NCBI GenBank assembly: GCA_026545765.1 | Contig: JAIFAC010000266.1 | Span: 62,001 to 126,000, forward strand | From: Plantago major | Taxonomy: Eukaryota; Streptophyta; Magnoliopsida; Lamiales; Plantaginaceae | Length of the DNA: 64,000 nucleotides | Direction: 5' to 3' | Shown here: in pieces, positions 44,879 through 57,439 of the stretch | Numbering within the stretch: position 1 is the stretch's first letter | Layout: the number at the start of each line of letters is the position of its first letter | The notes under the pieces: model-generated | Database searches by the model: none | Seen by the model: only the letters and a program-made list of their open reading frames with translations | What the model was told of the DNA's origin: nothing | Made by a program: the position numbers and the translations under genes

Positions 44879-44955
44879 TTCCTCGAGGACTGGTTCTCTC
44901 TCAAGAGAGCTGCTTGAAAGCTCAGAGTTATTATAAGACCCCAAGTGTATTATTT
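44879..44955 (-). mobile_element. LTR fragment, inverted relative to 45010-46230
   Basis: CACTTCCTCGAGGACTGG and the adjacent CAAGAGAGCTGCTTG are the reverse complement of AAAGCAGCTCTCC...GAGAGAACCAGTCC at 45550-45590. Confidence 0.55.
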
Positions 44956-45009
44956 ATACTGGAACTTCCGTGCATTGATGTGACAATGAAATGTGCGATT
45001 TTGCATATT

Positions 45010-46230
45010 TTTAGACCCTCGTTTTTTGCCAAAGATTCAATATTTGCATCATATTATGGCCAATTACCAACTTCTTGCATATTTTGTAGGTCATGATTAC
45101 GTTTCTGAGGAATTGCACGATTTCTGGTGCCAAAACGTCATATTTAGCCGAAATCGGGGAAAATAAGGAAATATGCTGATTTAGCCGTTGCACGGAGTTT
45201 GAGGTATCAAAACATGTCATGTGACCAACCAATGTGAAGATAATTGAAGATGCTACAACATTGTAGAAGACCACTTTCCGAGGAAAAGAAGTTACGAAGC
45301 CCGAAATCAAAGAACGAAGAAAACAGACAGAAACCTGAGAGAATCGAAGGACGGCGGTCGACCGTAGAAGGCTCTCTGTGGTCCACTGTCGACCGCAATG
45401 AAGAAGAAGAATCTAGAATTAGGGCTTTTTCTGGCCTGTCAGGTTAAAGCCCGCCTTTCTAACCTTTCTTAATGACAAAGGGCGGCCAACACTCTAAAAT
45501 TACTGTATAAATAAGACCCTTGGGGTCTCATAATCATCCACCGCTCCCAAAGCAGCTCTCCTGAGAGAGAACCAGTCCTCGGGGAAGTGAAACTCCAAAA
45601 CCGCTGGCCATCAGGCACCCAGAAGGAGGAAACCCTAGAAGCATCACGAAGAAAAATCTTCTCTTTTCTTCTTCTTTTCTAGTTCTTTTCGATTTCTGTC
45701 TGTAGGAATACTATGAGTAGCTAACTTTCTCTTATAAAGGCAAACCGCCGAAACTCTGTGCTACTTCTTTATATACCCTGTTATATTAATGGAATAGTTC
45801 TTAGATGTAAACCGTGGTTATACAACACTATCATCCTTTGTGGAGTGATGTTCACGAGGACACACAGAGTTTCATTGAATCGAGTAGGGTACTGCGTATC
45901 GATCAAGCTGGTATTTAGTATTATGCCCTTCTGTCGTTAGAGGTAATCACGTAGGATATTAATTAGGAAGTTGGGAGTAGCATAGTATGAGGGAGGTCGG
46001 GGGGTCCTTTACACACACACCACCATCGATTTCATCACCAGTTTTAGAGTTTAATTATGATTCAATTTTCTGCTTACTTACAATTTGTCGGCTTTCTGCA
46101 CGCATAATTAAAATGATATTTGCTTGTTCCTATGCCAAGTGTCCATGGAGAACGACATCCCCAGTTAACTTACCGCTATTGTTGTGTGTTTGTGAGCTTC
46201 CGACAATAATATAAATTTAATCTTTGATTG
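45010..46230 (+). mobile_element. Solo LTR-like sequence, probable gypsy
   Basis: TGTATAAATAAGACCC at 45501-45516 looks like a TATA region. It is followed by a transcript-leader-like GAGGAAACCCTAGAAGC and a T-rich downstream part. Two related pieces nearby are in inverse orientation. No terminal TG/CA or target duplication was fixed, so the boundaries are approximate. Confidence 0.4.
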
Positions 46231-46239
46231 TATTTGAGA

Positions 46240-46513
46240 ATTACAGGTACTACAACGCATTCAAATTCTTAAGTGCACATCATGCATCAACCGCCCATCA
46301 TGTATAAGGAAGGTTAGAAAGGCGAGCTCTAGCCTGACAGGCCATAAAAAGGCCTTTTTTCTAGAGTTTTCGAGTGACTGCAGCCACCAGGTGGCCGCAC
46401 CCGCAGAGTGCCTTGTGCGGCCACCTTCGCAGAAGATCGATTCTGCCATGTTTTTGTCTGTTTCCTTCGTTCTTCAATCTCGGGCTTCGTAACTTCGTTT
46501 CCTCGAAAAAGGG
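46240..46513 (-). mobile_element. Inverted, diverged LTR fragment
   Basis: The reverse complement contains GAAGTTACGAAGCCCGA and GGCCTGTCAGGCT, paralogous to 45290-45310 and 45435-45450. It is cut on the right by the copia LTR starting at 46515. Confidence 0.6.
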
Positions 46514-46514
46514 T

Positions 46515-47959
46515 TGTTAGGAATATTTGTTTAGATTTTGATAAGTAAACCCTAATGACTTATCTTAGCTCAGAAAGGTAACTAGTACTCTTAGTTCACT
46601 TGAACATTGTAAAAGAGGAAGCTTACTGGGTATGTTAGTCTAGCAAATCTTGTATAGGATGTTAGATCTCTGAATGTAATTTTTATATCTTTTAAGAAGA
46701 CCAAGAAGCAAGCACCCAGGAGAAAAGAGCTCATTATTGAAGATCAGAAGACTGCACAAGAGTGCTAAGACTAAGGAGAAATGTCTCATCAGATACCTCG
46801 CTCGAGATACTGAAGAAATTGAGTGTCTTTGGAAGACAAGTATTTCAATAGGTCTCTGATGCATAATGGTCACTGAGTAAGGACTTGCAAAGCCTCAGAA
46901 AGCTTGCATTGTTCCATTGACACTACATGACAAAAGTTAGTACGTGCATTAATCACGCAGACAAAGATGTCTGAGCAAAAGAGGAAATCTCTGCAAAGAG
47001 ACAAAGCTCATCGCAGATTATCTTCTTCGATATCAATAGTTTGAATTTCATTGTGCCTAACAGATACTATTCAAACGGCATGATTTTCAACTATAAATAT
47101 CACCACTTAGAATGCTTGAAGACACACCTTGAACTACATTGAACATATCTTACACTCAAGCATACAAGCCTTCTGCCTACTTACTCTCTAGCTTATTGTC
47201 ATGACTAAAGCTCAATTCTAAGTTGCACGATAGTTCAAAGTGTCATGATTCTTAAACAAGAATTGCATCGTGAAAGAGTTGAATCCAAGATATAGTTGAT
47301 CGATATCTGATTCATTCCTCGAACAACATCAAGACTTGGGTGAGTAAAGAACAACTTACCATACATTGAAAAGTGTATTAAGTAAGATTGATTCTATAAG
47401 AGTACTCTAAGATAACTGTATAAGTTATAAGAGTCTGCTCACCTAACAAACTACCATAACCAACACCACACAGGCATTGAGCACAAGAAGTACTTGGCTT
47501 TGGAAGCTGAGGAATAGCTCAAAGGTTACTGAGTAGAGAAGTACTTGGTTGAGAAAATCAGTGAATAACTTAGGGGAACATTTGGTTGGGAACCTAGTGT
47601 TAAAGGGATCAAGATATAGGATTTTTTAATAGGAACTCATTATCTTATTTTAGTGGATTCAAGTCCTGGGAAAGGGTGAGTGGATTAGTTTAGGTATTAC
47701 GCCACCTTCAGATACCACTATAAAGCTTTGTGTTATTTACTTACTGCACCTTACTTATTGCATTTTTTATTGCCTGCTGAGTACTTACACACATTATAGC
47801 TTGTTGAGCACGTGCACTTATCACATAAGACTCCCGCTCTCTGAATATAAGTACCAGATACCTTCACAAATATCTGAGAAACTATTTTATCGTCAAAAGT
47901 TTGAAAAGATTATTCACCCCCCCTCCTAGTCTTTTACTTTGCCGTTATATGGACCAACA
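46515..47959 (+). repeat. 5' LTR of the interrupted copia copy
   Basis: TGTTAGGAATATTTG...GGACCAACA, 1445 bp, with TATAAATA at 47092-47099. Length and layout match 49251-50689. Confidence 0.9.
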
Positions 47960-47980
47960 AGTGCTATCAGAGCAGGAGGT
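47960..47980 (+). promoter_or_regulatory. Primer-binding site
   Basis: AGTGCTATCAGAGCAGG follows the LTR. It is one base from the TGGTATCAGAGC copia consensus. Confidence 0.8.
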
Positions 47981-48001
47981 CTTTAACCTTCTGCACTACA
48001 G

Positions 48002-49250
48002 AGCAAATCTGGTGAACTACAGAGTATGCGATACAGGACCAATATCAGGTTTGCTGGAGGAGAAGTGAATCCAACCGTAGGATTTGGTGATCTGAAAATT
48101 GGAGCCCTTGCAATCACTGGACATGTGAAGGGATTGAAATATAATCTTCTTAGCATGAGTCAATTTGCTGACAAGGGGTTCTCAGTGAAGATCAAATCTA
48201 AATTCTGCAAACTAATTGACAATGAGTCAAAGCAAGTAGTCTTGGTTGCTAGGGGGAAAGGAAGTCTCTATGTTGCTGACTGGAAATCTGCAACAACTGA
48301 AGAATGCCTCATGGTGAGTCAATCTGGCCACACTGAAGAAAATTGGCTATGGCACAAAAGGATGAGTCACTTGAATTTCAAAACTTTGAATAAGCTAGCC
48401 AAGGAAGAATTGGTTGATAGATTACCTAAGATGTCATACAGAAAAATGGTGTAAGTTCAGCTTGCCAATTAGGGAAACAGGCCAGAACATCTTTCAAGTC
48501 TAAAGCTAGACATTCTAGTGTGAGGCTAACGCAATCGTTACATATGGATCTCTTCGAGTCCTCAAGAACTGCTATGCAGAAAGAAGTATGGTCTGATTGT
48601 TGTAGATGGCTACTCACGATTCACTGGTTGTTAGGGAAACAGGCCAAAACATCTTTCAAGTCTAAAACTAGACATTCCAGTTGAGGCCCGCAAGTTATAT
48701 ATGGATCTCTTTGAGTCCTCAGTAACCAGTTATGCAGGAAAGAAGTATGGTCTGATTGTTGTAGATGACTACTCACGATTCACTTGGGTTGTTTTTCTCA
48801 AATAGAAATCTGACGCAATGGTCGAGATACCAAACCTGCTAAATAAGCTTGAAGTCATGAAAAATGACAAGGTATCTGTGATCAGAACAGACCATGGTAC
48901 TGAGTTTGTGAACTAGTACATATAAGAGTTTTGTACTTGCAAAGGTATACAACATACATCAACTATCATCAGTAAGGAACCAAAACAAAATGGTGCTATT
49001 GAAAGGAAGAATAGGACCCTAAAAGAAGCAGCAAGAACAATGCTTCCTGACACTGAAATAAGTGAAATCTATTGGGTTGAAGCTATAAACACAGCATGCT
49101 ACACTTAAAATAGATGTTTGATCAACAAACACCATGATAAGCCTCCTTATGAGTTATTGATTGGTAGACCCTGTAGTATCAAACAATTATGGGTGTTTGG
49201 TTGCAGATGTTTTATTCTTAACAATGGTAAAGAATATCTAAGAACATTTC
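48002..49250 (+). pseudogene. Protease C-terminus and integrase relic
   Basis: An open 142-codon frame (48026-48454) covers the protease end and the pre-integrase domain (KGSLYVADWKS, WLWHKRMSHLNFKTLNK). The integrase core follows with VVDDYSRFTWVV at 48758, RTDHGTEF at about 48882 and QNGAIERKNR with the catalytic Glu codon at 49001-49003. All three acidic residues are readable, but stops and a 162-bp tandem duplication interrupt the frame. The end is cut by the next element. Confidence 0.85.
48469..48793 (+). repeat. 162-bp tandem duplication inside integrase
   Basis: TTAGGGAAACAGGCC starts both units at 48469 and 48631. Both run through ATATGGATCTCTT and GGTCTGATTGTTGTAGATG. The units differ at several positions, so the duplication is not very recent or was differently altered. 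Confidence 0.85.
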
Positions 49251-50689
49251 TGTTGGTCCAGATAACGACAAAGTAAAAGACCGGGAGGGGGTTGAAGAGT
49301 CTTTTCAAACTTTTGACGATAAAACAGTTTCTCAGATATCTGTGAAGGTATCTGATACTTATATTCAGAGAGCGAAAGTCTTTTGTGATAAGTGCACGCT
49401 CAAAGAAGCTATAATGTGTAAGTACTTAGCAAGTAATAAATATGCAATAAGTAAAGTGCGAAAGTAAATAACACAAAGCTTTATAGTGGTATCAAGGTGG
49501 CGAATCCTCAACTAATCCACTCGCCCTTTCTCAGGACTTGAATCCACTAAGATAAGATAATGAGTTCCCCTTACAAAATCGTCTCTCTTGATCCCTTTAA
49601 CACTAGATTCCCAACCAAGTGTTCCCCTGGTTTTCTCAACCAAGTACTTCCTCTACTCAGTAACCTTTGAGCTATTTCTCAGCTTCTAAAGCCAAGTACT
49701 TCCTATGCTCAACGCCTGTGTGGTGTTGGTTATGGTAGTTTGTCAGGTGAGCAAGCTCTTATAACTTATACAGTTATCTTAGAGTCCTCTTTAGAAACAA
49801 GCTTACTAAATACACTTTTCAATGTTTGGTAAGTTCTTCTTTACTGACCCAAGTCTTGATGTTGTTCAAGAGAATGAATCTCAGATATCAGTCCCAACTA
49901 TATCTTCTGGATTCAATTCTTTCACAATATACAATTCTTGTTTAAGGATCAGGACACTTAGAACTTTCGTGCTACTTAGAATTCAAGACCTTTAGTCGCA
50001 ACAGTAAGCTAGAGAGTAAGTAGGTAGAAGGCTTGTATGCTTGAGTGTAAGATATGTTCAATGTAGTTCAAGGTGTGTTTTAAACCATTCTAAGTGGTGA
50101 TATTTATAGTTAAAAATAATACCGTTTGAATAGTATCCGTTAGGCACAATGAAATTCAAATTAATTGATATCTGAAGATAGTACGACAGTGAGCTTTGTC
50201 TCTTTACAGAGGTTTCCTCTTTTTCTCAGACATATCTGGCTGCATAATTAATGCACTGTACTAACTTTTGTCCTGTATTGTCAACGGAACAACGTAAGCC
50301 TTCTGAGGCTTTGAAAGTCCTTACTCAGTGACCATTATGCTTCAGAAACCTATTGAAATACTTGTCTTCCAAAGACACTTAATTTCTTTAAGGTATCTAA
50401 GCCAAGGTATCTGGGTAGACATTTCTCCTTAATCTTCAACAATCTTTTGCAGTCTTCTGATCTTCAATAAAGAGCTCCTTTCTGCTGGATGCTTGCTTCT
50501 TGGTCTTCTTTAAAGATATAAAAATTATATTCAGAGACCTAACATCATGTACAAGATTTGCTAGACTAACATACTCAGTAAGCTTCCTCTTTTACAATGT
50601 TCAAGTGAACTAAGAGTACTAGTTACCTTTCTAAGCTAAGATAAGTCATTAGTGTTTACTGATCAAAATTTAAACAGATATTCGTAACA
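49251..50689 (-). repeat. 3' LTR of the minus-strand copia copy
   Basis: On the minus strand it runs TGTTACGAATATCTG...TATCTGGACCAACA, 1439 bp. The TATA box appears as TATTTATA at 50101-50108 on the plus strand. It is a group B LTR. Confidence 0.9.
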
Positions 50690-50706
50690 AATGTCCCCTT
50701 TTTGAT
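50690..50706 (-). promoter_or_regulatory. Polypurine tract
   Basis: On the minus strand ATCAAAAAGGGGACATT directly precedes the LTR. Confidence 0.75.
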
Positions 50707-51039
50707 TATTCACCTATGACAATCTGAAAACCTATCATGAAACTGGATGAGGAAACAATCCAACACTTAAAAACATTTCTTATGATCTTTCATTTTATTT
50801 ATTTAAGTGCAGAAAGTAAACATCAACCAAATCACAAGGTGTGATCTCTGCTGACAAGTTATCTTTTTAATTAGATAGATATCTGAGAGTAAGTTTATCA
50901 GATAGAATTACAATTGAAGTACATAGATAAGTTTTGCAAGATATGCATTAAGTACAATCAGCAAAAATAAAAAAGTACACAACTCTATAGGACAACAGAA
51001 AGTCCAAGTTCCCAAAGGAACATCCTATAAGTTGGTCTT

Positions 51040-51700
51040 CAAGTCTTCATCTTACGCCTTCATGTATCCGGTATATGAAGTCACCATATCCGATAATGTC
51101 ATTAGAGTAATCATATAGGTAGTTCTCACACCATTTCAACTCTTCTTGAGAACTCAACATTATCTCTCGTAAGATTTGGTGGTCTTTTCGTTTGTTTGTT
51201 CAACCCAAGAGTATCTTGCCCTGCATCCAAGTATGATCAATCTAAATAGGAGACATATTGTATCTTTCATAGATTGTCCTCGATACTTCAGATCTTGTCG
51301 GTAATCTTCTTTAGTGAGGTAGAAGGACTCATAAGCATATATTGCTAGTCTCGCTTTGTTCCAAGTACATTCTCAACTCAGGTACATCAAGCAGTTTATA
51401 GTAGGGCAAGATTCATATAGCTCCTTCTTTCTAGCTATCCGTCGACATAAATCTCAAAGTCAAGTGCATCCTCGATTTTATCCTTTAGCACTAGATCAAC
51501 TCGTTTTCTCCATGCCATCATTTGAAGGTAGACTGCATGGAAGCCCTTTTTGTTTAGTAGCAAATTTCTCACAAACATTACCCAAGACTCCATTCTTGTA
51601 CTTGTAGATTTCAGAGTTTAGATCAGATTGATATGGAGTATATTCAATCATAGCTTCCTCAGGGCTAAGAGTATCAACTCCTCTGAAGTCTTTGATCCTT
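51040..51700 (-). pseudogene. Post-pol terminal domain relic
   Basis: The minus strand encodes ENYLYDYSNDIIGYGDFIYR near 51060-51130, matching LLYDYSNDIKRFGDRKFAD at the same place in the plus-strand element. Upstream parts are broken into several frames. Its conservation before the polypurine tract argues that the domain belongs to the family. Confidence 0.55.
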
Positions 51701-52069
51701 TATCTGATCTTCTTCTCTCGTACTTCTTCTTGAGAGTTTGTCACTAGATGTACCTTGTCGGTAGTAGTAAGTCAGTAGCTCGTATGGATTGCTCGAGTGT
51801 CTCTATATAAGAGGAGAATCATCTTCCTCATCATCATCATCATCTTCTTCTTGATGAGGTTGCACTATGTCTTTGCATCCATCATTGTTGCCTCTTCTTC
51901 TCTTTTCGTAGATGTCTTCTTCATTTTCTCGCGTAGTCTCAGATCTTCTCCTCGAGCTCTTGGCAAGAACAGAGGTCTCGAGACTGCTCTAGTAACTCTT
52001 CTTTCAAAGAGCGCTACTAGTTGAAGTTGACTAGGGTTATAGAGTGAGGTTGGGCATCTTCAGATATCA

Positions 52070-53330
52070 TCTTTTGTTTGCCTTTCCCCTTGGTAGCTTT
52101 TCTAGATCTTTCCCCCTTAGTCATAGGAGACTGATCAAAATTATCCACTATTTTGACAAAGGAATTTGATAGTGATTCAAAATTCCTATGTAGTCTGTTG
52201 TAAGCTTGGGATCATTGTTGCAATTCTGCTCTGAGTGCAATATTCTGCTGTGCAAAGCCATTTTCTGTATTTGTCAGCTTGGAAACTTCAAGAATTACTG
52301 GCTTATAGTAGTCATGGCAAGATCGCAAGATGAGTGTTTGCAAAGTGCATGAGTTGTTCATCCGATTTTCTTAGCCTGGCAAGATCTTGATGTTCCAGAG
52401 CAATGTTGGAAGTCCTTCTTGCAATCATTTTAGCAAGTGGTATGCAGGAGGCACAAATTCAATTAATTGCCTGTTTTGATCTTCTAGCTCCTTGAACTGC
52501 TCTATCATGTGCCGGATCGATCTCATAATCCCTACCTCATCATTAGGAATTTGATGTGGACATGAGGAACCAAGGTCTTTTAGATACAAGAGTCGAGGTC
52601 GACTACGGCCATGTACTTCTCGAGTGTCAGCCTCCTCGCTTTCTTCTTCTTCATCACTCTAGCTTCTTCATTGTCTAAGTCAAGAACCTTTGTGCAAAGT
52701 CTTCTTCCCTTTGCTGGAAGATGGTATTTCTTTTCCTATTTCTTCCTCTGGAGTTTCTTCAGCATCCAATTCCTCAGCAAATGCTTGTGCAGCAAGCTGG
52801 ATTTGCTATTGCTCACCAAGGGCTTCTTCTACCTTGTAATTAATTCCTTAACTCGCCTTAGGTTGGTTGTTTTTCTTCCATCTTGATTTCCAACTCAAGA
52901 TGCGCCTTTGTTTCTTCTTCCAACAGAGCTCTGAGTTGAGCTACTCTGTACTCAGCTTCCTGGATCTTCTGTGGAGTACCTTTAGAGTGCTCATCTACTA
53001 TTTCAGTAGAGTCTTGCTTTTGGTCATTATAGTTTGATGATCTTTGATGAGATGAGGCAGAGTAATTGTTCTTCTTCTCGTAATGCTTTGCAAAGAACTA
53101 AGGTCTTCGACATCGTAGCTCTACCATCTCCGTGAGTAGGAGTATCATCATCATCATCATCATCACTTAGTTCATCTCTTTCGCATGCAGATGGAGGAGG
53201 GACTTTGAGTTGTCTTTCTTCTGTGTCCTCATCATTAGAAGTTAAGTAGATGATTTGAGGTCAATAACCAAGTGGCTTCCTACTTCATCCCTCGCCTGGG
53301 ACATAATCCCTTGTTTAGGTAGCACAGATT
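52070..53330 (-). pseudogene. Post-pol coiled-coil protein relic
   Basis: Decayed counterpart of the 396-residue frame at 19784-20974. Visible on the minus strand are an acidic patch (DELSDDDDDDD, about 53145-53175), EEETKAHLELEI (52885-52920) and the following basic segment starting MTKGE near 52120. Multiple shifts, many at CG sites. Confidence 0.5.
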
Positions 53331-53740
53331 GGAAATCATTTGAAGTCCGGTACTCTCATCTCAAGCGTCGAACCTTTCTAGTAGCAATTCTTCCATAGTT
53401 CTTAGGAATGAAGTCCTTAGTAAATTCCCATGTTCGCATTTTTCTTGAGGAATTATGGCATGAATATAGTTTTCAAGAGCCAAGCATCGTTCTCTTAGTA
53501 GAATCGTCAGTGCTTAAATAGCTCACTTAGATCAAGGCTTCTAAGTTGTTGCCATTTTACAAAGCATCGAAGATGATTGCGCAGAGCATTTGACTTGAAG
53601 TCTTGGAGCATTGAGAGATACTTCTCGTCAGATGAGATGTCTACTCTTTCAGTAGATCTTGGAGAAGTAGGTGCTACGGAATGAGCCGGAAAGAAACTGG
53701 GGTTTTGATTAATTATCAAAACGTGTTCGACATATCGATT

Positions 53741-54480
53741 TTAAAATGTCAGTTTCGAGTTACCGTGGCTCAACAATGTGCTCGATGGTTTGACCAATGA
53801 GAGGGAAGGACCCTCGATATCTTCGAGGAGACTTCGCCTTATCCTCTTCAACTTACATTTCTTTTTGAACCTGAGAGTAAAAAGTGTTAGTACACTTAGA
53901 CAGATTAAGTAGGATTTCACACACATTGGTATCTGAGATTTCTACATCTCTGACAGGAGGCTCAAATATGTGTTTCTCAGAGATTTGTGAGGTCTCTGGT
54001 ATATCCTCTGATGTCTTTGGCTTTTCAGCCACATCATCTTTCTTCTCAGTTAGAGCCTTTAAGAAACATAACAAAGTGTTAGAAAGTTCATTTGAGGGAG
54101 ATCTCCGAGAATGCAAACAAGAATTTTCAGCTACCTGTATAACAGGCTCAGATTCCTTGTTGATGGAGGGTACAGAATCCTCCTTCTCAGACTGTGAAGG
54201 AAGCCTTCCAGCTTCCTCTCCTTCCTCTTGTGAAGGAAGCTTTTCAGCTTCCTTGAAAACATCTCCGTTTGAAGTTTCTGGCACTTCAAGACTTTCCGAG
54301 TCTGGCTCATTTCCCCTGTTTGATCTTCCTGAGTCGCAACATCAGGTTGATCCCTCTCAGTAGGGAGTTGGGGAACATGTTCAATCACAGGATTTACTTC
54401 AACAACACCATCAACACCCTGACGCATCTCTAGTACTTCTACCATGTAATCATCCCTTAGATCAGCAGAAGTCTGGGATA
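53741..54480 (-). pseudogene. Post-pol acidic split-exon segment
   Basis: Counterpart of 18620-19531. The 143-codon frame (53853-54284) spans KLPSQEEGEEAGRLPSQSEK, KESEPVIQ, then a 78-bp stretch with intron-like ends, ALTEKKDDVAEKP, EKHIFEPP, a 54-bp intron-like stretch and VQKEM. Here both candidate introns are in-frame and free of stops, so this copy reads through them. The hAT-like element begins just upstream at 54489. Confidence 0.6.
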
Positions 54481-54488
54481 CTTGTGGT

Positions 54489-55654
54489 CTATGTTTTAAA
54501 AGCCGGATTGGGCCGGACGGCCCGACCGGTTATCGGAAGCCGTGGTGACCGGTTGTAGGCTAAAGCGAATATCTGCTTAAAAAAAAATGAGCCAGAAAGC
54601 TTGGCACTACCACGTGTGGTTTTCAGCCCAAAAAAAAATAAAAATGAAGGGCTTTTTTGCAAAAGCCCTAAATCAATCCAACCGCTGTTTCTTCTTCTGT
54701 TTCTTCTTTTGGTCGATTTTCTTCGATCGATTTTCTTCTTCGCTTTTCTTCGCAATTAATTCTGCAGAGAGAGAAAGAAAGAAGAGGAGAAAGAAGGAAG
54801 AGAGAAAGAAAGGAAGAGATAAAAGAAGAAAGACATAAAGAAAGGAAGAGAGAAAGAAAGAAGAGGGAATAGAGAAAGAAAGGAGAAGGTTGCTAGCTAT
54901 TAGGTTAAATGTGTGGAGACAATGTAAGGTTTCATTTGGTTTGAGGAAAAATGGGGGAAAAGAAAAAAAAATAGGAGAAAATATTGTTTTCCGCCATTTG
55001 GTAGTTCTCAGGAAATCCTAGGAAATTTATGAAAATCTATATCAAATATATCTATCTCCATAAAATAAGGAAAGTTGTTTTTCACTCACATTTTGCAGGA
55101 AAATCTTATTTTCCCCTATTTTTTTTCTTTTCCCCCATTTTCCCTCAAACCAAATGAAGCCTAAGAAAAGAAATTGGAAAGGTCTCGGCAGATCTTTGGG
55201 CCTTGATCCCAACCACCACTTGCTATTTAGTACAATGTATTTTAATTATATAAATTTTACCAAAATATAAATTATATATTTGAAACACTAATTTCAACTA
55301 AATTAAATTTTACGGAATATATAACAAGTTAACATATAAATTAAATGTATGATAATATAATCTATATTATTTATTAAAACGTCTATGGTGTTAACAAAAC
55401 GTGTCTTTTGTAATATGAAAATAACATCAATGTTAAGAATATAGACGATTTGATCAATAATATGGATAATATTTTTGAAAACAGATATGTCTCTATACAA
55501 ATTATCTAGAGACCCTTTTATGAGACTTACTTATATAATTATGAATATGAATATTCTTATGACGCTATTCCTCATAACGCCCAACCGATCCAAATTTGGT
55601 CCAACCTTTTTTAGGGGGGCAGCTTAACTGTCTGGTCCGGCTTTTAAAACATAG
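54489..55654. mobile_element. Non-autonomous hAT-like element
   Basis: Perfect inverted ends CTATGTTTTAAAAGCCGGA and TCCGGCTTTTAAAACATAG. Perfect 8-bp target duplication CTTGTGGT at 54481-54488 and 55655-55662. The insertion splits the Gln/Pro-coding part of the post-pol cassette. A purine-rich GAAAGAAGAG tract lies at 54765-54890. No transposase is visible. Confidence 0.85.
54928..55161. mobile_element. Tourist-like (PIF/Harbinger) MITE nested in the hAT-like element
   Basis: Long inverted ends: GGTTTCATTTGGTTTGAGG on the left and CCTCAAACCAAATGAAGCC on the right, extending into an A/G-rich versus C/T-rich stem. TAA flanks both sides (54925-54927, 55162-55164), the expected 3-bp duplication. 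234 bp, non-coding. Confidence 0.8.
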
Positions 55655-55662
55655 CTTGTGGT

Positions 55663-56026
55663 TGTTGTGGTGATCTGGATCTTTACAGAGAAGGAACATC
55701 AGTGATAGTTCTCTCCAGATCAACAACCATGTGTTGTACTGATACATTGGCAGTGTCATCAAGTACTACTGCATCACTCATCAGGGCATCATTTATATCT
55801 TGAAAAGTGGATGGCCCTAGTAGAGTTTTTCCTTGGGACATGGTTGCTTGCTCAGCAACCTGTGATGTAGAGACTTCATCAGCAACCTCATTCCTTTTCA
55901 AGAATGGGTCAAAGTCCAACTCATCTGCTTCTTCAATAGTGAAAGGCAGGGACGCATCAACCCTCTTGGCATAAGAGTGGTATCTTCAGCACTATGGAGT
56001 GCTGATGAGACCACAATTGAGAGGTT
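55663..56026 (-). pseudogene. Post-pol cassette segment between the two insertions
   Basis: The minus frame 55683-55919 encodes MDFDPFLKRNEVADEV and DINDALMSDAVVLDDTANVS, joining across the hAT-like insertion to the Gln/Pro-rich part (compare 18181-18350 in the plus-strand element). No known domain. Confidence 0.5.
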
Positions 56027-56031
56027 CATCA

Positions 56032-57408
56032 TGTCTTTTTTACCATGTTTTTGTAAGTCTTTGTTAGTATTTTATAGTGTTTCTTATGCCTTTTCATGTT
56101 TTAGTCAGGTTTTGCGATTGTCGTGTTTCTAGGTGAAAATCGGAGTAAAAATGATGATTTTGGAAATTTAGAAATGAATCTAGAGATTTGAAATTGGAGC
56201 AAAATGGCAAAAACGGAAGTGGATTCGGAGTTCGAACAAAGATTTTAGAGCCATTTAAGCGAGACTGCGAAAAAGTGAAACTTACGGAGCAGTCTAGCCA
56301 TTTTGGCCATAACTCTCTCATACGATGTCCGACTGACCTGATTTCAGTGGCCACGTGTAGATAATTCAAAGAGCTACAACTTTCATATGGAAGGATGGAC
56401 AAATTCGGCCTGTACATGCATCTAGAGAAGTTTTAGTGACACAGGAATCTGGGTCCCAACTCCTTTCAAGACGCGTCCCAGTCTCACAGTCCGCAAGACG
56501 CATCCTAGGACTGCAGGACGCGTCCCTGGTCTTTTGGTCGAGATTTCTGGCGATTTCTGGCTCATTTTTCTTCGTTTTTTCTCCTTTAAATAGATTTCTT
56601 TCACCATAACTTCAGATACACTTTATTATAAACCTAATTTGAGGGTCTAAGAACCCTAGGTTTCATCTTGTACACTTGGGGATTTAGCTATTGACTTGTA
56701 ATCGTGTGTTAAATTCACGTTCGGAGGTTAGAATTCAATTTTCTATTGCATATCTTCTTTCAATTTGACAACTTGATTGATTGTTTATGCTTGAATTCTT
56801 CGTTTTCATCAAACTTATGTGTATTCATGTGACAATGGATTTGGATGCTTCTACAATGTCATTGATTAGCTAATTCTTGTATGAATACAGTGAATCAAGG
56901 ATTTTGTATGTTAGGGTTTGTTGCTATGGATTTGATTCACACGGGAGTTAACCTAGATAAAACATCTTCGTAATAACTTGTGAATTTAGATCGCTAAAAT
57001 ATTTTAATCGTTTGTTCAAGGATTATCTGTCTGACAAATCAGATAATTACGATAAACTAAACTTTCAAAAAACGAATTGGTTAAGATCGATTTTGCGCTA
57101 TTCGACATTCTAATCAGGATAACGTGAATCACCATAAACAGTGGTGAGTAATTTCCGTAAACATATTTATCCCGAGCTTAACTATGTGTTCATACTTTCC
57201 ATTAACCGTGTTAGAGTTGCTTAGTTTTCTTCGCTTAGCTAGAAGAAGTAGAACAATATTCATGATCATATGACTTCCACAAACTTGTTTATCGCTGCTC
57301 CATAACTTGACAATTGCTTAATTAGTTCCTCGAGAGAACGCTCTCGTTTAGTCGTGTCTGCTCACAACACTACTTTTCTACTTGTTTTTATAAGTAATAA
57401 TTTGAGCA
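56032..57408 (+). mobile_element. Solo LTR (probable gypsy) inserted in the cassette
   Basis: It starts TGTCTTTTTTACC, ends AATTTGAGCA, and is flanked by the 5-bp duplication CATCA at 56027-56031 and 57409-57413. TTTAAATAGA near 56583 may be its TATA region, which suggests plus orientation. With no internal region, it most likely arose by LTR-LTR recombination. Confidence 0.75.
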
Positions 57409-57439
57409 CATCAAGTGCTTTGCTGGACAAAGGCAGTGG

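Larger units (their letters stand above)
46515..49250 (+). mobile_element. Sirevirus-like copia copy, gag deleted and interrupted
   Basis: A complete 5' LTR (group B), the primer-binding site, then an abrupt join near 48001 to the protease/integrase region. It stops at 49250, where the opposite-strand copia LTR begins. If that second element is a nested insertion, the rest of this copy lies beyond the right edge of the window. Confidence 0.8.

Noticed and set aside
53871-53924. 54-bp stretch in the minus-strand copy as a firm intron
   Set aside because: It is shorter than usual plant introns and stays open in frame. Kept only as a weak parallel to intron 2 of the plus-strand copy.
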